DNA of 64,000 bases from Clostridia bacterium (GTDB lineage Bacteria; Bacillota; Clostridia; Oscillospirales; Acutalibacteraceae). The notes beneath the pieces are model-generated. The model had not been told where the DNA came from, ran no database searches, and worked only from the letters and a program-made list of their open reading frames with translations. This document shows positions 43,573 through 52,458 of this stretch, in pieces (within the stretch, counting starts at the first letter, position 1; each line of letters opens with the position of its first letter). The stretch is from positions 62,001-126,000 of the forward strand of contig JAFXBF010000014.1 of the NCBI GenBank assembly GCA_017516745.1, read 5' to 3'. Position numbers and translations under genes: made by a program.

Positions 43573-44172
43573 TTACTCCAAACTTAAAATAATTTGATTA
43601 AATTGACTTTCTGGAAGCAGATTTTCTAATGTTTTTATGGCTTTTTTGTACTGATTCTCATAATGCGAAAAAGTATCAGTTTTCAGAATTTTAAAACCGA
43701 GTTTGATATAAAGCAGGATAGCTTTATAACTCCATGGTTGTGTGTGAATATATACAGGATATTCTCCATGTTCGTTGAAAATCTCTAATATTTTTTGACA
43801 AAGAGCCAAACCTATATGTTTGCCTTGATGTTTAGGTAAAACAACGAGCCAATGAAGTGAAGCGACTGTATTATTATCCTTCAAGTCGTGCCAAGCAATA
43901 CACGAACCTATAACATCACCGTAAGTATCAACAACAAAAACGCAACGATATTTCAGTTCATCAATTTGGTTGCAATAATTTGTTTTGAAATACATTTCAG
44001 CTTCTTCAACGGATAAAAAATCACCGATTTCATATTCAAGTTTTGCCCAATATTTTTCATCACCCGCCTCATACATCTTAAAACTATATCCCTCGGATAA
44101 CGAAATAGGCATTGTGTAAATTTTCGTGCATTTTAATATCAAATTGTAATATGGAATACTTCTGTCTATCAC
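43573..44172 (-). CDS. GNAT-family N-acetyltransferase
   Basis: A GNAT domain with the acetyl-CoA loop LPKHQGKHIGLALCQ near residue 118 and the YIKLGFKIL end segment. The longest reading starts at GTG 44172 (199 residues, GGAG nine bases ahead); ATG at residue 21 (MPISLSEGYSF) is an alternative start. Substrate not predicted. It follows the DUF4037 gene by four bases. Confidence 0.85.
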   Translation of the reverse strand: MIDRSIPYYNLILKCTKIYTMPISLSEGYSFKMYEAGDEKYWAKLEYEIGDFLSVEEAEMYFKTNYCNQIDELKYRCVFVVDTYGDVIGSCIAWHDLKDNNTVASLHWLVVLPKHQGKHIGLALCQKILEIFNEHGEYPVYIHTQPWSYKAILLYIKLGFKILKTDTFSHYENQYKKAIKTLENLLPESQFNQIILSLE

Positions 44173-44176
44173 TCTT

Positions 44177-45265
44177 TTATTCTCCGTATAATCTCATAAT
44201 CTGCGGATAAAATTCTTTCTCATCTGTAAAAGATGAAAGACCGCCGAACTGACTTAATGTACCGATAAGAGGTACATTTTCTAAAGCTGTACCTTTTAAT
44301 TTTTCAGCTGTTGTTTCAGCAAAATTATCTGCAAAAATGACCTTAATATCTCTGCCGAAATAACTTTCAATTTCGTAGTCAACAACATCTGTCAAACTGC
44401 TTGAGTTGTGCATATCAGCGACCATAGCCTGAGCCTTTACAATGTTATCTTCACGTTCGGATAAAGTGTTTGCTGAAAGTGCCGCTTGAATTGTTTGTTT
44501 TATACTTTCATCAATACCAAGATGGTTGAAAGCTGTTCCAAACCACTTACTATAAGGTGCATAGGTATCTTTATACAAGAAACATAATCTCATCAGCCGT
44601 TCTGCAATTCTTGCACAGACAAGCTGCGGGCCTATTTCATCACCACATTCACCGCAACGCTTTACAAATGCCTGTTCTGACGCAATAATTTCCCAATTAG
44701 AAGCAATCATATATAATTTTACTTCTTTGGGATAGTACTTAATTTTTTCGATTTTATCTGAACAGTTAAGACCATCATCAAAGAACTTGCCTGATATCAA
44801 CGATAATAGTCTGTGCTCCGAAAAAGCAAGCCATTGAAAAGGTGAAATATTATCTAAATCTGCTGTGCCGAGTTGTTCATTTAGGTACTCATCAAAAGTG
44901 TGTATAAACACCAATGGATTAACCTTACCTTCGGTTATAAATTCAGGATGCTGAACACCGCAATCATTTGGGTCAGGTTCGGTGAAATTAACACTATAAC
45001 CTTTGTATGTATAGGGTAGATTATCAGACAGTGCATTTATAATATCGTTTTTCTTTGAAATGTCAGTCTCACTTAAAAATAAATAGAAGCGAGGTCCCCA
45101 CATATGGTCTGTGGAAACTGCATCGTCATAACCCAATACATCAGAGCCGTAGCCAATTAACCCGGCTGAGTATTTTAAATTTGGAAAGCAATTTTCAATA
45201 ATCGGTTTTGCATATTCATTGAAAAAGCCTTCGCATAAATCTATTCCTTTTATAAATTCAGACAT
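44177..45265 (-). CDS. DUF4037-domain nucleotidyltransferase-like protein
   Basis: This 362-residue protein begins with a nucleotidyltransferase-like region (GLIGYGSDVLGYDDAVSTDHMWGPRFYLFL) in which GYGSD and DH may replace the usual GS..DxD. DUF4037 proteins are remote relatives of aminoglycoside nucleotidyltransferases. It starts one base after the upstream nucleotidyltransferase gene. Confidence 0.8.
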   Translation of the reverse strand: MSEFIKGIDLCEGFFNEYAKPIIENCFPNLKYSAGLIGYGSDVLGYDDAVSTDHMWGPRFYLFLSETDISKKNDIINALSDNLPYTYKGYSVNFTEPDPNDCGVQHPEFITEGKVNPLVFIHTFDEYLNEQLGTADLDNISPFQWLAFSEHRLLSLISGKFFDDGLNCSDKIEKIKYYPKEVKLYMIASNWEIIASEQAFVKRCGECGDEIGPQLVCARIAERLMRLCFLYKDTYAPYSKWFGTAFNHLGIDESIKQTIQAALSANTLSEREDNIVKAQAMVADMHNSSSLTDVVDYEIESYFGRDIKVIFADNFAETTAEKLKGTALENVPLIGTLSQFGGLSSFTDEKEFYPQIMRLYGE

Positions 45266-45266
45266 A

Positions 45267-45809
45267 TTATCTATCTCCGTATTTTTCTATAAATTCCTTA
45301 TAGCTTCTAATATTATCTTCAAACACAGCTGTATATACATCCATACTTGAAAATTTATCAAAGCAATATTGTTCGTTTTCTATCAATGATTGTTTAATGC
45401 TTATAACAATTTGTTTAAGTTTAGGGTTAACTAAAAGTTTCTGCTTGATGTTTTCGCTGAAATCTAAAGTTTTAGTTATGGTATCGCTATCAAAAAACCA
45501 AATATCAACATTACAAAGTTCACCTAATATTTCAGTTTCAAAGCCGTGAAACCAAACTGTTTTTCCGTCAGACACATCTTCCTTTGCTTCATACCACACA
45601 GGGTGGAAAGTTTTAAAAATAAATGAGGTCAGCTTATACAGTTTTTCTGTTGACATACACTCATTGGAAACGTAAATATCCAAGTCATTCCACGCCATTA
45701 AGTCCATAGCATAACCACCAACAATGTAGGGGGTACCGTAATTATTTAATTCATTTAGCAAACCGAAATCATATAGTAATTTATTTGCGTTGTTTATATA
45801 ATTATCCAT
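45267..45809 (-). CDS. Small nucleotidyltransferase-fold protein
   Basis: This 180-residue protein has the pol-beta-like pattern YIVGGYAMDLMAWNDLDIYV with a GG and DLD metal-binding pair near residues 31-45, and CNVDIWFF as the third carboxylate region. Close relatives modify or bind small molecules. First intact gene of the cassette. Confidence 0.75.
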   Translation of the reverse strand: MDNYINNANKLLYDFGLLNELNNYGTPYIVGGYAMDLMAWNDLDIYVSNECMSTEKLYKLTSFIFKTFHPVWYEAKEDVSDGKTVWFHGFETEILGELCNVDIWFFDSDTITKTLDFSENIKQKLLVNPKLKQIVISIKQSLIENEQYCFDKFSSMDVYTAVFEDNIRSYKEFIEKYGDR

Positions 45810-45818
45810 AAATTCACC

Positions 45819-45989
45819 TTATTTTACAGAAAGTGTAGCAAAATACTGCAGATAGTATTTGCTGATTTCATTTCCACCTTCTCTGTCACGGCTTTCATAT
45901 AAATCATCGATCATAAAGCCTTCTTTTAGAGAATAATTTTCTGTGTGTTGTTTTAAGCATATACTATAGATGTTACTTTTTTGTAATGT
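45819..45989 (-). pseudogene. C-terminal remnant of a SAM-dependent methyltransferase
   Basis: An open stretch of 56 codons without a start reads ...CLKQHTENYSLKEGFMIDDL and ends EISKYYLQYFATLSVK. This has the character of the C-terminus of class I SAM-dependent methyltransferases of Firmicutes resistance cassettes. An in-frame stop lies directly before it, so the N-terminus is lost. Confidence 0.5.
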
Positions 45990-46050
45990 CTATAGTTGTT
46001 TGTAACTTTTGCAATGAAATAATTACAACCTATGAAAAGTGAGTGTTTTT

Positions 46051-47625
46051 TCAAAAACGTGAAAATGTGTTAGCTAAAGCGATTACTTCCCGTGAATTAG
46101 TAACTTCTGTTGTGCTACTGCATTTTCGAACAAAAACTTTATCACCTATAAAAGATAGTTCTTTTTGAGGAGGAATAATAATAACTATCACAGAAAATCC
46201 TTGATAGGTTACAACATCAACATTTGCAAGGACAGATAATTTCAGTGCTTGAGATAATGCAGAATTATCAATTATCTCTTTAATTTGTGCACAGTATTTA
46301 TCAATAGAAATCCCTTGTATTTTTGCTTCTCGCTCTATTCCTACAATATAATGTTCTCCAAGTTTTACTGGTGTTATTTGATCCAATAAATTAATTCGAT
46401 TAGCATCGGATTCTTTATCTGCAATTCCTATTAGAAGATACGCTGGTTCCATAAACCTAGCATTTGCCATTCCGCAGATGGTCTCTATAATTTGGTTGTT
46501 TAACGCTTTATCTTTTTTACGATCATCAGATAACCGTAAAAATCCTTGTTTAAACTCATACTTAGCTGTTTCAACTTTGGAATTATTAAGAATATTTTTG
46601 AGCAGCCCTATTTTTTGTAAATCTTCATTATCGAAACAGTGTTGTAAAATTAAATGTTTTGCATATTTACATAAAGGTTCATATTGAAAATTATATGCTT
46701 GATTATTTGGAACAAGAGAATTTATATTTATAAAAACATTCACTAGTAAATCTGACGTCTTTATACTTTTTTGTTCAGTTATAACAATATGGTATAACGC
46801 TAAAAAAATAATATAAAAACCCTCTTTAGAAAAATGTTCAACATTAAAAGTTGTTGTGAGCAACAACATAAATATAGTTCTTATTTCTTCAAGAAATTCA
46901 TTTGTCAGTTTATCATTTATTTCCGAACCATAAAAGCTATTTATATCATATGCTTTATCCAACAAATCATCATCAAATGTTAACCATTTATTGAATAAAA
47001 CAGAAATGATTATTCTTGCAATAAGTGCTTCATCTTCCATTTTAAGAATTTGCTGTTTTGTGAGTATTCCTAGACGGTTCCAAAAACTTGTTGCAAAAAG
47101 TTCTTCTGTATTTTTACCAACCATTAAGTTTTCTTTATCGGGAAAAATTTCTATAGATAGTTCACTTACGATTTTCGAGAATTTTCCCGTAGCTTTTACA
47201 CGACGAAGTTCCTGGTTTGTTAAAGGTTCTCCTGTTGTATTTATTAATTCAAAAATCTCAACAATCTGTTTCTCGTCAGTAAACTCATCTATTATGTAAA
47301 ACTGTAGAGGCCGATTCAAAAAATCTTGTTTAGCAATCTCGCCTAAAGCTTCATCATCTTTATTTACTTTAAATCCGTTTTCAATAAAGAAATATATCGT
47401 TTTAATTCTTTGTTGACCATCAATGATATTGTAATAATCCGATTTTTCGGATTTGGCAAGAAGCATTTGACCGATATAATGTCCTTTCAATATGCTATCG
47501 ATCAAGAGGGCTTGTTGCTTTGTGTTCCAAACAAAGTTGCGTTGATATGGCGGAATTATTAATTTTCCTTGTTTCATCATATCGTATATCTCTTTTATAA
47601 CAATTGTCTTGGGTTTTCCTATCAT
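46051..47625 (-). CDS. DUF262 (GmrS-like) / AlbA_2 (Schlafen-like) fusion protein
   Basis: The N-terminal 220 residues are DUF262: IPPYQRNFVW (25-33), IIDGQQRIKTIYFF (67-80, the DGQQR nucleotide-binding loop of the ParB-like fold) and INTTGEPLTNQELRR. The C-terminal part (~360-515) is an AlbA_2/Schlafen-type putative nucleic acid and ATP-binding domain with ETICGMANA, YLLIGIADKE and VFVRKCSSTTEVT. DUF262 proteins such as GmrS and SspE act in phage-modified-DNA restriction. This fusion of 524 residues is thus a candidate defence nuclease. GGAGAT precedes the ATG. Confidence 0.8.
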   Translation of the reverse strand: MIGKPKTIVIKEIYDMMKQGKLIIPPYQRNFVWNTKQQALLIDSILKGHYIGQMLLAKSEKSDYYNIIDGQQRIKTIYFFIENGFKVNKDDEALGEIAKQDFLNRPLQFYIIDEFTDEKQIVEIFELINTTGEPLTNQELRRVKATGKFSKIVSELSIEIFPDKENLMVGKNTEELFATSFWNRLGILTKQQILKMEDEALIARIIISVLFNKWLTFDDDLLDKAYDINSFYGSEINDKLTNEFLEEIRTIFMLLLTTTFNVEHFSKEGFYIIFLALYHIVITEQKSIKTSDLLVNVFININSLVPNNQAYNFQYEPLCKYAKHLILQHCFDNEDLQKIGLLKNILNNSKVETAKYEFKQGFLRLSDDRKKDKALNNQIIETICGMANARFMEPAYLLIGIADKESDANRINLLDQITPVKLGEHYIVGIEREAKIQGISIDKYCAQIKEIIDNSALSQALKLSVLANVDVVTYQGFSVIVIIIPPQKELSFIGDKVFVRKCSSTTEVTNSREVIALANTFSRF

Positions 47626-47669
47626 ATTAAATCTCCATTCACAGGACGAGTTCGTTTGTATATTTTTTT

Positions 47670-48512
47670 CTATGCATCAACTTCTAATTTATCAACAAGA
47701 AACTTTATTTTTTGATATGCATCCTGTTTGATACGTGAACTTTCATCTTCGTCTGTTATTGCAAGAAATGAAACTATGTCAATAGAACCGGCGTGGTCAA
47801 CCGATGCGAATTTTTCTTGAAGTTTTTCCTTCATCTGTTGTACAAGCTCTTTACTTGCATACGGAATAAACTCTGTAGCTAATGCTCTCACTCCGCCCGG
47901 ATAATTATCAATTGTGTAATATATATCGTACGCATCTTTAGGCTTACCTCTACCGAGAGCCATTGTTTTCATAACAAGATATGGTACAACAGATATAACA
48001 TTAACATGACCACTGTCAAGTGCACCATCAGAACGTCTGTATTCAATTTTTACATCTGTCGGGGGAAATTCAAATGCAAAATTACCACCCGCTGCAGGTA
48101 ATGCCTTTATGCCGTCAATATGCTTGCTCACCGCACCACCTTCTCCACCATATTTGCCCGACAGAAAATCTACATCAACGGTATATGGCACACCTTGTAT
48201 TTCAACTGTCTTAACAAATGTAAAATATTTTTCAGGATGCCTTGAATATCCGTTTTGTATGAGAATTCTTTTTATTGTCTTGTAACTCTCTGTTCTTTTT
48301 ATCTGCTGTTGGTCTAACAAAACATCAACATCTATTGAACCAATATGGTCGCTGTCAGGATACAATAAAGACGGAACCCAGCCACCAATAATCCTTATAT
48401 TATCCGCAAACTCATTAAGAAGATTTACTATTTCGCCTAAAATCATATATGCGGCATCTTTCTGCCCTTCTGAATAATCTACAGCTTGTTTTAAATCCTC
48501 ATCCCTAATCAA
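47670..48512 (-). CDS. AbiEii-type nucleotidyltransferase toxin
   Basis: This 280-residue protein is an AbiEii/DUF1814-type nucleotidyltransferase. Residues IIGGWVPSLL (Gly43-Gly44) and SIDVDVLLD (Asp61, Asp63) form the active-site pattern; KPKDAYDIYY is the downstream Lys/Asp motif. In type IV toxin-antitoxin systems the enzyme blocks growth, for example by modifying tRNA, and can abort phage infection. Its start overlaps the antitoxin stop by four bases. Confidence 0.85.
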   Translation of the reverse strand: MIRDEDLKQAVDYSEGQKDAAYMILGEIVNLLNEFADNIRIIGGWVPSLLYPDSDHIGSIDVDVLLDQQQIKRTESYKTIKRILIQNGYSRHPEKYFTFVKTVEIQGVPYTVDVDFLSGKYGGEGGAVSKHIDGIKALPAAGGNFAFEFPPTDVKIEYRRSDGALDSGHVNVISVVPYLVMKTMALGRGKPKDAYDIYYTIDNYPGGVRALATEFIPYASKELVQQMKEKLQEKFASVDHAGSIDIVSFLAITDEDESSRIKQDAYQKIKFLVDKLEVDA

Positions 48513-49585
48513 TTTAATCGCTCCTTATATTCTTTTAAAATAATTGCATCCGCTGCTTCTTCTCCACGCCCTACATTTCCTAATAAATCAAGGATAGTTT
48601 GTATGGGAGATGTTACGAAGCTACTGTTAATTTCACGATAAAACATAAGGGGTGTTTCATCGTGGGGTATTGTTATAACAATGTTACCGCCTGCATCAAC
48701 AGGTTGTAAGTCTAAATCACGAACAAAATCATTAAGGTGTTGTTGCTCAACATACACATCAACTTTTTTGTATCTGACGGTAGGGGAATATCTAGCTGCT
48801 GCTGAAAAACCGCCTAATACCGCGCTGTTGTCATGTTCTACACTCCAAGAGGATATTTCTTTTTCTAACTCGGGTATAGAATCAAGTGAATAATACTCGA
48901 GTTTTCGTGATTCTTTTTTGTGATAATCTTTTGCCCAAGAATATAATAATTCTTTTATATCTATTAGTCCAAATTTTCCTTCAGTATCTTCGTCAATCCA
49001 CGCACGTTCTTTGAGGAAGCGTTTAACGTTTGAAACCATTCCCAATGATTTACCTGTTTCTTCACATAACTGTTTTACTTGCCATTTTTCAAACGGTTTG
49101 TCTAACATTGTACGTATTATTGCTGATGTAGCTCCCGAGCTCTTTGAAAAATAATTTTTCTTCTCTCTTTTTTCTACATATTTATTTTCTTTTCCTTCAA
49201 AATGTATGATAATACGCCTGGATAGTATATAACAATTGCCTGATAAATCAATGTAGCTTAAGTTATTATTATATAGACTCTCTGCAGAAGTATCTGAAAC
49301 ATAAGGAGCCATAAACACATAACAACAATCATCGTTATGTTGTAAAGCTTGTTTCATAAACATATTAACAAAACGTTTTTCCCCATTTGATCTTACTTCT
49401 ATACAGTATTTTTGACTTTGTTCATTATCATCAAAATGAACAATTGCGTGAAAATCTCCAAAACCTCTTTGAAGGCCGGTATTTATGATTTCTATATCGG
49501 ATACGAATGGTACTTTATTTATAATTTGACAAAATTGTTCTTTAGCTAATTGCACATATTGACTTTCAGAAAAATTGTGTTTCAC
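48509..49585 (-). CDS. AbiEi-type antitoxin/repressor
   Basis: This 358-residue protein has an N-terminal nuclease-like segment (DIEIINTGLQRGFGDFHAIVHF, YCIEVRSNGEKRF), a winged helix near 165-215 (WQVKQLCEETGKSLGMVSNVKRFL) and a C-terminal AbiEi-like domain (LGGFSAAARYSP, TSPIQTILDLLG). AbiEi antitoxins bind inverted repeats in their promoter. The gene starts with GTG after AAAGGGTGAT, and a palindrome lies between promoter and start, consistent with autorepression. Confidence 0.78.
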   Translation of the reverse strand: MKHNFSESQYVQLAKEQFCQIINKVPFVSDIEIINTGLQRGFGDFHAIVHFDDNEQSQKYCIEVRSNGEKRFVNMFMKQALQHNDDCCYVFMAPYVSDTSAESLYNNNLSYIDLSGNCYILSRRIIIHFEGKENKYVEKREKKNYFSKSSGATSAIIRTMLDKPFEKWQVKQLCEETGKSLGMVSNVKRFLKERAWIDEDTEGKFGLIDIKELLYSWAKDYHKKESRKLEYYSLDSIPELEKEISSWSVEHDNSAVLGGFSAAARYSPTVRYKKVDVYVEQQHLNDFVRDLDLQPVDAGGNIVITIPHDETPLMFYREINSSFVTSPIQTILDLLGNVGRGEEAADAIILKEYKERLN

Positions 49586-49597
49586 TAAAAATCACCC

Positions 49598-49616
49598 TTT
49601 CACCGTTTCGGTGAAA
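49598..49616 (-). promoter_or_regulatory. Palindromic operator of the AbiE pair
   Basis: Perfect inverted repeat TTTCACCG-ttt-CGGTGAAA, directly downstream of the -10 box. A half-site-like 'cgtttcaatgaa' lies in the promoter spacer. The expected binding site of AbiEi. Confidence 0.65.
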
Positions 49617-49618
49617 CT

Positions 49619-49647
49619 ATTATATTCATTGAAACGAATTTTGTCAA
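49619..49647 (-). promoter_or_regulatory. Promoter of the AbiE pair
   Basis: Minus strand perfect TTGACA (49647-49642), 17-base spacer and perfect TATAAT (49624-49619). Confidence 0.9.
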
Positions 49648-49745
49648 TACTTTTAGAAATGTTTTTTGTTTTGTGAATAACATAACTATAAAATGAAATC
49701 CGACAATCGTAATAGTCATCGGACTTCATTATTAAATAATTTGAA

Positions 49746-50111
49746 TCAAATACAAATCAATTCAACACTCACAACTTCTTTTGCTCTTGCTTCAATATTC
49801 TGCATACGGCATACCCATTCCATCTGATTTTTCTCTTTCACTTCTTCGGTTACACCTTCAGCTTCTTTCATCTGCTCGACAAGTGTATCAAACATCTGTT
49901 GCGCCTGCTTTTCAACCTCTGCACAATGCTGATAAAGTTTGCCTTGGGTAAGCAGTGTTGTGAATAATACTTTCTTGTGTTTAAGCAGATAATCTTTATG
50001 TAACATACCCCACTTGCCGAGAGTAACATTTGCTTCTTCGGGCGGTAAAATTAGATTAGGAATGTTAAAATCTCCAACCTGTCTATATTGAACATTTGTA
50101 TTATTTTTCAT
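49746..50111 (-). CDS. tnpV: TnpV-type transposon-encoded protein
   Basis: This 121-residue protein matches TnpV of Tn4451-family mobilizable elements (NLILPPEEANVTLGKWGMLHKDYLLKHKK, TTLLTQGKLYQHCAEVEKQAQ). The role is not known; it marks the right part of the island. A hairpin at about 49691-49730 can end its transcript. Confidence 0.8.
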   Translation of the reverse strand: MKNNTNVQYRQVGDFNIPNLILPPEEANVTLGKWGMLHKDYLLKHKKVLFTTLLTQGKLYQHCAEVEKQAQQMFDTLVEQMKEAEGVTEEVKEKNQMEWVCRMQNIEARAKEVVSVELICI

Positions 50112-50258
50112 TGATAACTGTCATCCTTTCATATTCTTAATAAATGTATCGTTTTTGATTATTGAAGAAACTACAAAATCCTTTGATACAAGCAAGAATA
50201 TGTGTCCGCCTGTCGGTTAATTGAAATTAAAAATTGAATCCGTTGTCAACACTCGTAC

Positions 50259-50292
50259 CAAAAAATCCGTTCTCGAAAGAGAGCGGATTTTT
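50259..50292. terminator. Bidirectional hairpin near the right edge of the island
   Basis: AAAAAATCCGTTCTC-gaaa-GAGAGCGGATTTTTTG, an 8-bp GC stem extended by A/T arms. The following 50293-50420 has A/T-rich 'ttattcattattcat' repeats of host type. The 370-base gap has no gene. Confidence 0.65.
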
Positions 50293-50480
50293 GTTTGTAT
50301 TATTCACTATTCATTATTCATCAATCATTATTCATTTGTGAAAACGGATTTTTGAATGAATAATGAAAAATGAAGCCGCTTCGCTGGTGAATAATGAATA
50401 ATTTTCATATAACTCTACGGTTCGTTTGTTTCTTTTTCTGTCAGACCGAGGTATAATATCGCCACAAGGAGAGTGATATT

Positions 50481-51284
50481 ATGAATCAGGTTGAGATTGG
50501 CAAGTTTATTGCGGCATTACGCAAAGAACACAATATGTCCCAGCGTCAGCTTGCCGAAAGACTTAACGTTACGGACAGAGCTATATCCAAATGGGAAAAC
50601 GGCAGAGGACTGCCCGATGTTTATTCAATGAAAAGCTTATGCGAAGTTTTCAATATATCTATGGATGAATTATTGAATGCCAAACGCAAGGTATCTGATG
50701 ACGAAACGAACAGCACTGTTTTGAATTTGCTTCTTGAACGAGAGCTCGAAACCAGAAAACGCAAAAACGTGCAAAAACTCTGTACTGTGTTTATAATAGT
50801 GTCAATAGTTCTAGGCTGTGTGGTTGGAATTGATTTAATCGGTATGGCTGTTTCGGGTATCAGGGGTGAGGGACTGTCGCTGCATACTGCTGTTTACACT
50901 AAAAAAGCAGAAGCAACAGCACGGATGATTGTAAACGGAAATTATAAAGAAGCGGTAAAAAACATTGGCTTTGAAGGAAGAGAAAGAGCAAAAGCACAGG
51001 ATAGCTGGGTTGCAAATATGAAAGCCTTAAGCGATGACATTGTATTTGAAGCTTTGGAGATTTCTGAAATTATTTATGATGATTACTATCCTTCAGGTAA
51101 ATATTTTGTTACGGTTTCAGATTATAAAAGCGGAGCAAGATATGTGTTCGACGGTCAGATAACCATACAAGACGGCGGCATTGCTTTCGGCGGTATTTAT
51201 ATTTCCGCAGAAAGCACAGATTACAGAAGAATTGAAATTGCCGAATTAATAGAAAATGCTCTTTGCACATGGAACGCAGGGTAA
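50481..51284 (+). CDS. XRE-family HTH regulator with transmembrane segment and extracytoplasmic domain (1 of 3)
   Basis: This 267-residue protein has an N-terminal HTH (residues 5-60: AALRKEHNMSQRQLAERLNVTDRAISKWENGRGLPD), a charged linker, one membrane helix near 100-125 and an outside domain of about 140 residues (GNYKEAVKNIGFEGRERAKA, a DUF4878/NTF2-like look). It could link an envelope signal to transcription. A TATAAT at 50454 and AAGGAGAG precede the ATG. Confidence 0.8.
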   Translation: MNQVEIGKFIAALRKEHNMSQRQLAERLNVTDRAISKWENGRGLPDVYSMKSLCEVFNISMDELLNAKRKVSDDETNSTVLNLLLERELETRKRKNVQKLCTVFIIVSIVLGCVVGIDLIGMAVSGIRGEGLSLHTAVYTKKAEATARMIVNGNYKEAVKNIGFEGRERAKAQDSWVANMKALSDDIVFEALEISEIIYDDYYPSGKYFVTVSDYKSGARYVFDGQITIQDGGIAFGGIYISAESTDYRRIEIAELIENALCTWNAG

Positions 51285-51355
51285 ATATTTGAAAAATATT
51301 ATGTTCATTGGTGTGCAAAATCAGCTCCCCAAAACATAAAAGCATTCTTTTTCCC

Positions 51356-51386
51356 GTCACTCTACCTGCGGTAGGGTGACTTTTTT
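51356..51386 (+). terminator. Terminator after the first HTH regulator
   Basis: GTCACTCTACC / GGTAGGGTGAC stem with a three-base loop, followed by TTTTTT. Confidence 0.8.
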
Positions 51387-51425
51387 AGGTTTAGGGTGTA
51401 TAATCCCATTAAAGGCGGTGCGGAT

Positions 51426-52343
51426 ATGGACAAACTTTCTGTAGGCAGGTTTATTACCGAGCAGCGTAAGGCTAAAGGGCTTACGCAAAAACAGCTTGCC
51501 GAAGAACTGAACGTTACGGACAAGGCGGTTTCAAAGTGGGAAACGGGCAGAAGCTATCCCGATGTGGAAACGCTTGAACGGTTAAGTGCTTTTTTCGGTG
51601 TAACCGTAAACGATGTTTTAAGCGGTAAGGTAATCGCTCAGACCGATTTTGCCGAAGAAGCGGACAAAAACGTTGTGCAGGTTATGCGGGAAACAAGGAA
51701 GGCAAAAAACATTTTAAAAGGTATAATAAAAGGCTTTGTTGCGTGCCTTTTTCTGGTGGGTTTTGCTTTCGGCCCCGTAAGATTTTTTATAACCTTTCCG
51801 CACTTCTTTTCCGAAACGGCAGAGGTTAACGGTTGGGAAATTACATACAACAATCTTTTCAATGCCGCTTATCTTGACTGTTACATTGCCGACCCCGATG
51901 AGGAAGATTTTGATATAACCGTTCCCGATGAATACAACGGTTTGCCCGTCACAAGATTCGGTCACGGTTCACACGTTCCGACAGCACCGTTTTATATAAA
52001 TATGGATTCATATATGAATGCGCCCGAAGACAGCAAATACAATTATTGTTTTACAAAAGATATGATAGTTTGCGAAACAGACGGAGATTTTTTCTGCATA
52101 GAAAATATAGTTTTCAAAATGCGTATTGGCAAAAATATAAAGGAAATCAAGGATGTTGATATGGATTATTACTATCCGCATCTAAATGAGGATGGCAGTA
52201 TCACGTTTTACCACCCCGTTGTAGAAATATATTGCTCAGAAGAAAACAAGCATTTTTATTCGGAGGACGGAAAGCTGTATAAAAAAAGTGACGGTGCTTT
52301 GGTAACAGATTTTGAGTACAATTATTATTGGAATAATAAATAA
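51426..52343 (+). CDS. XRE-family HTH regulator with membrane segment and extracytoplasmic domain (2 of 3)
   Basis: Reading from ATG 51426 gives 305 residues; GGCGGTG lies upstream and the HTH starts right at the N-terminus as in its neighbours, so the upstream ATG at 51396 is unlikely. The HTH (FITEQRKAKGLTQKQLAEELNVTDKAVSKWETGRSYPD) is followed by a membrane helix near 100-120 and a 180-residue beta-rich domain (ITVPDEYNGLPVTRFG) resembling leucine-rich-repeat-like surface domains. Confidence 0.8.
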   Translation: MDKLSVGRFITEQRKAKGLTQKQLAEELNVTDKAVSKWETGRSYPDVETLERLSAFFGVTVNDVLSGKVIAQTDFAEEADKNVVQVMRETRKAKNILKGIIKGFVACLFLVGFAFGPVRFFITFPHFFSETAEVNGWEITYNNLFNAAYLDCYIADPDEEDFDITVPDEYNGLPVTRFGHGSHVPTAPFYINMDSYMNAPEDSKYNYCFTKDMIVCETDGDFFCIENIVFKMRIGKNIKEIKDVDMDYYYPHLNEDGSITFYHPVVEIYCSEENKHFYSEDGKLYKKSDGALVTDFEYNYYWNNK

Positions 52344-52458
52344 TATAAAGTAATGTAGTGTGATTACTCTACCAACGGTTGATAGCTCCCCAATCAACCG
52401 ACGGTGTGTGGATTATATGAAAAATCGTAGCTATACTGAAGGTGAAAGGAGGCAACCT

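Larger units (their letters stand above)
27403..50111. mobile_element. Putative integrative mobilizable element with defence/resistance cargo
   Basis: The left end carries a large serine recombinase, a small protein, a ParB-like protein and a MobV relaxase in one minus-strand unit; the right end carries TnpV. This set is typical of Tn4451-like mobilizable elements of Clostridia. Cargo between is AT-rich and mixed in orientation. No conjugation machinery is seen, so transfer would need a helper. Exact ends are not proven: short direct repeats atgtatcg (27368-27375 and 50144-50151) or aacactcg (27328-27335 and 50248-50255) flank it, but eight-base matches are weak evidence. Confidence 0.7.
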
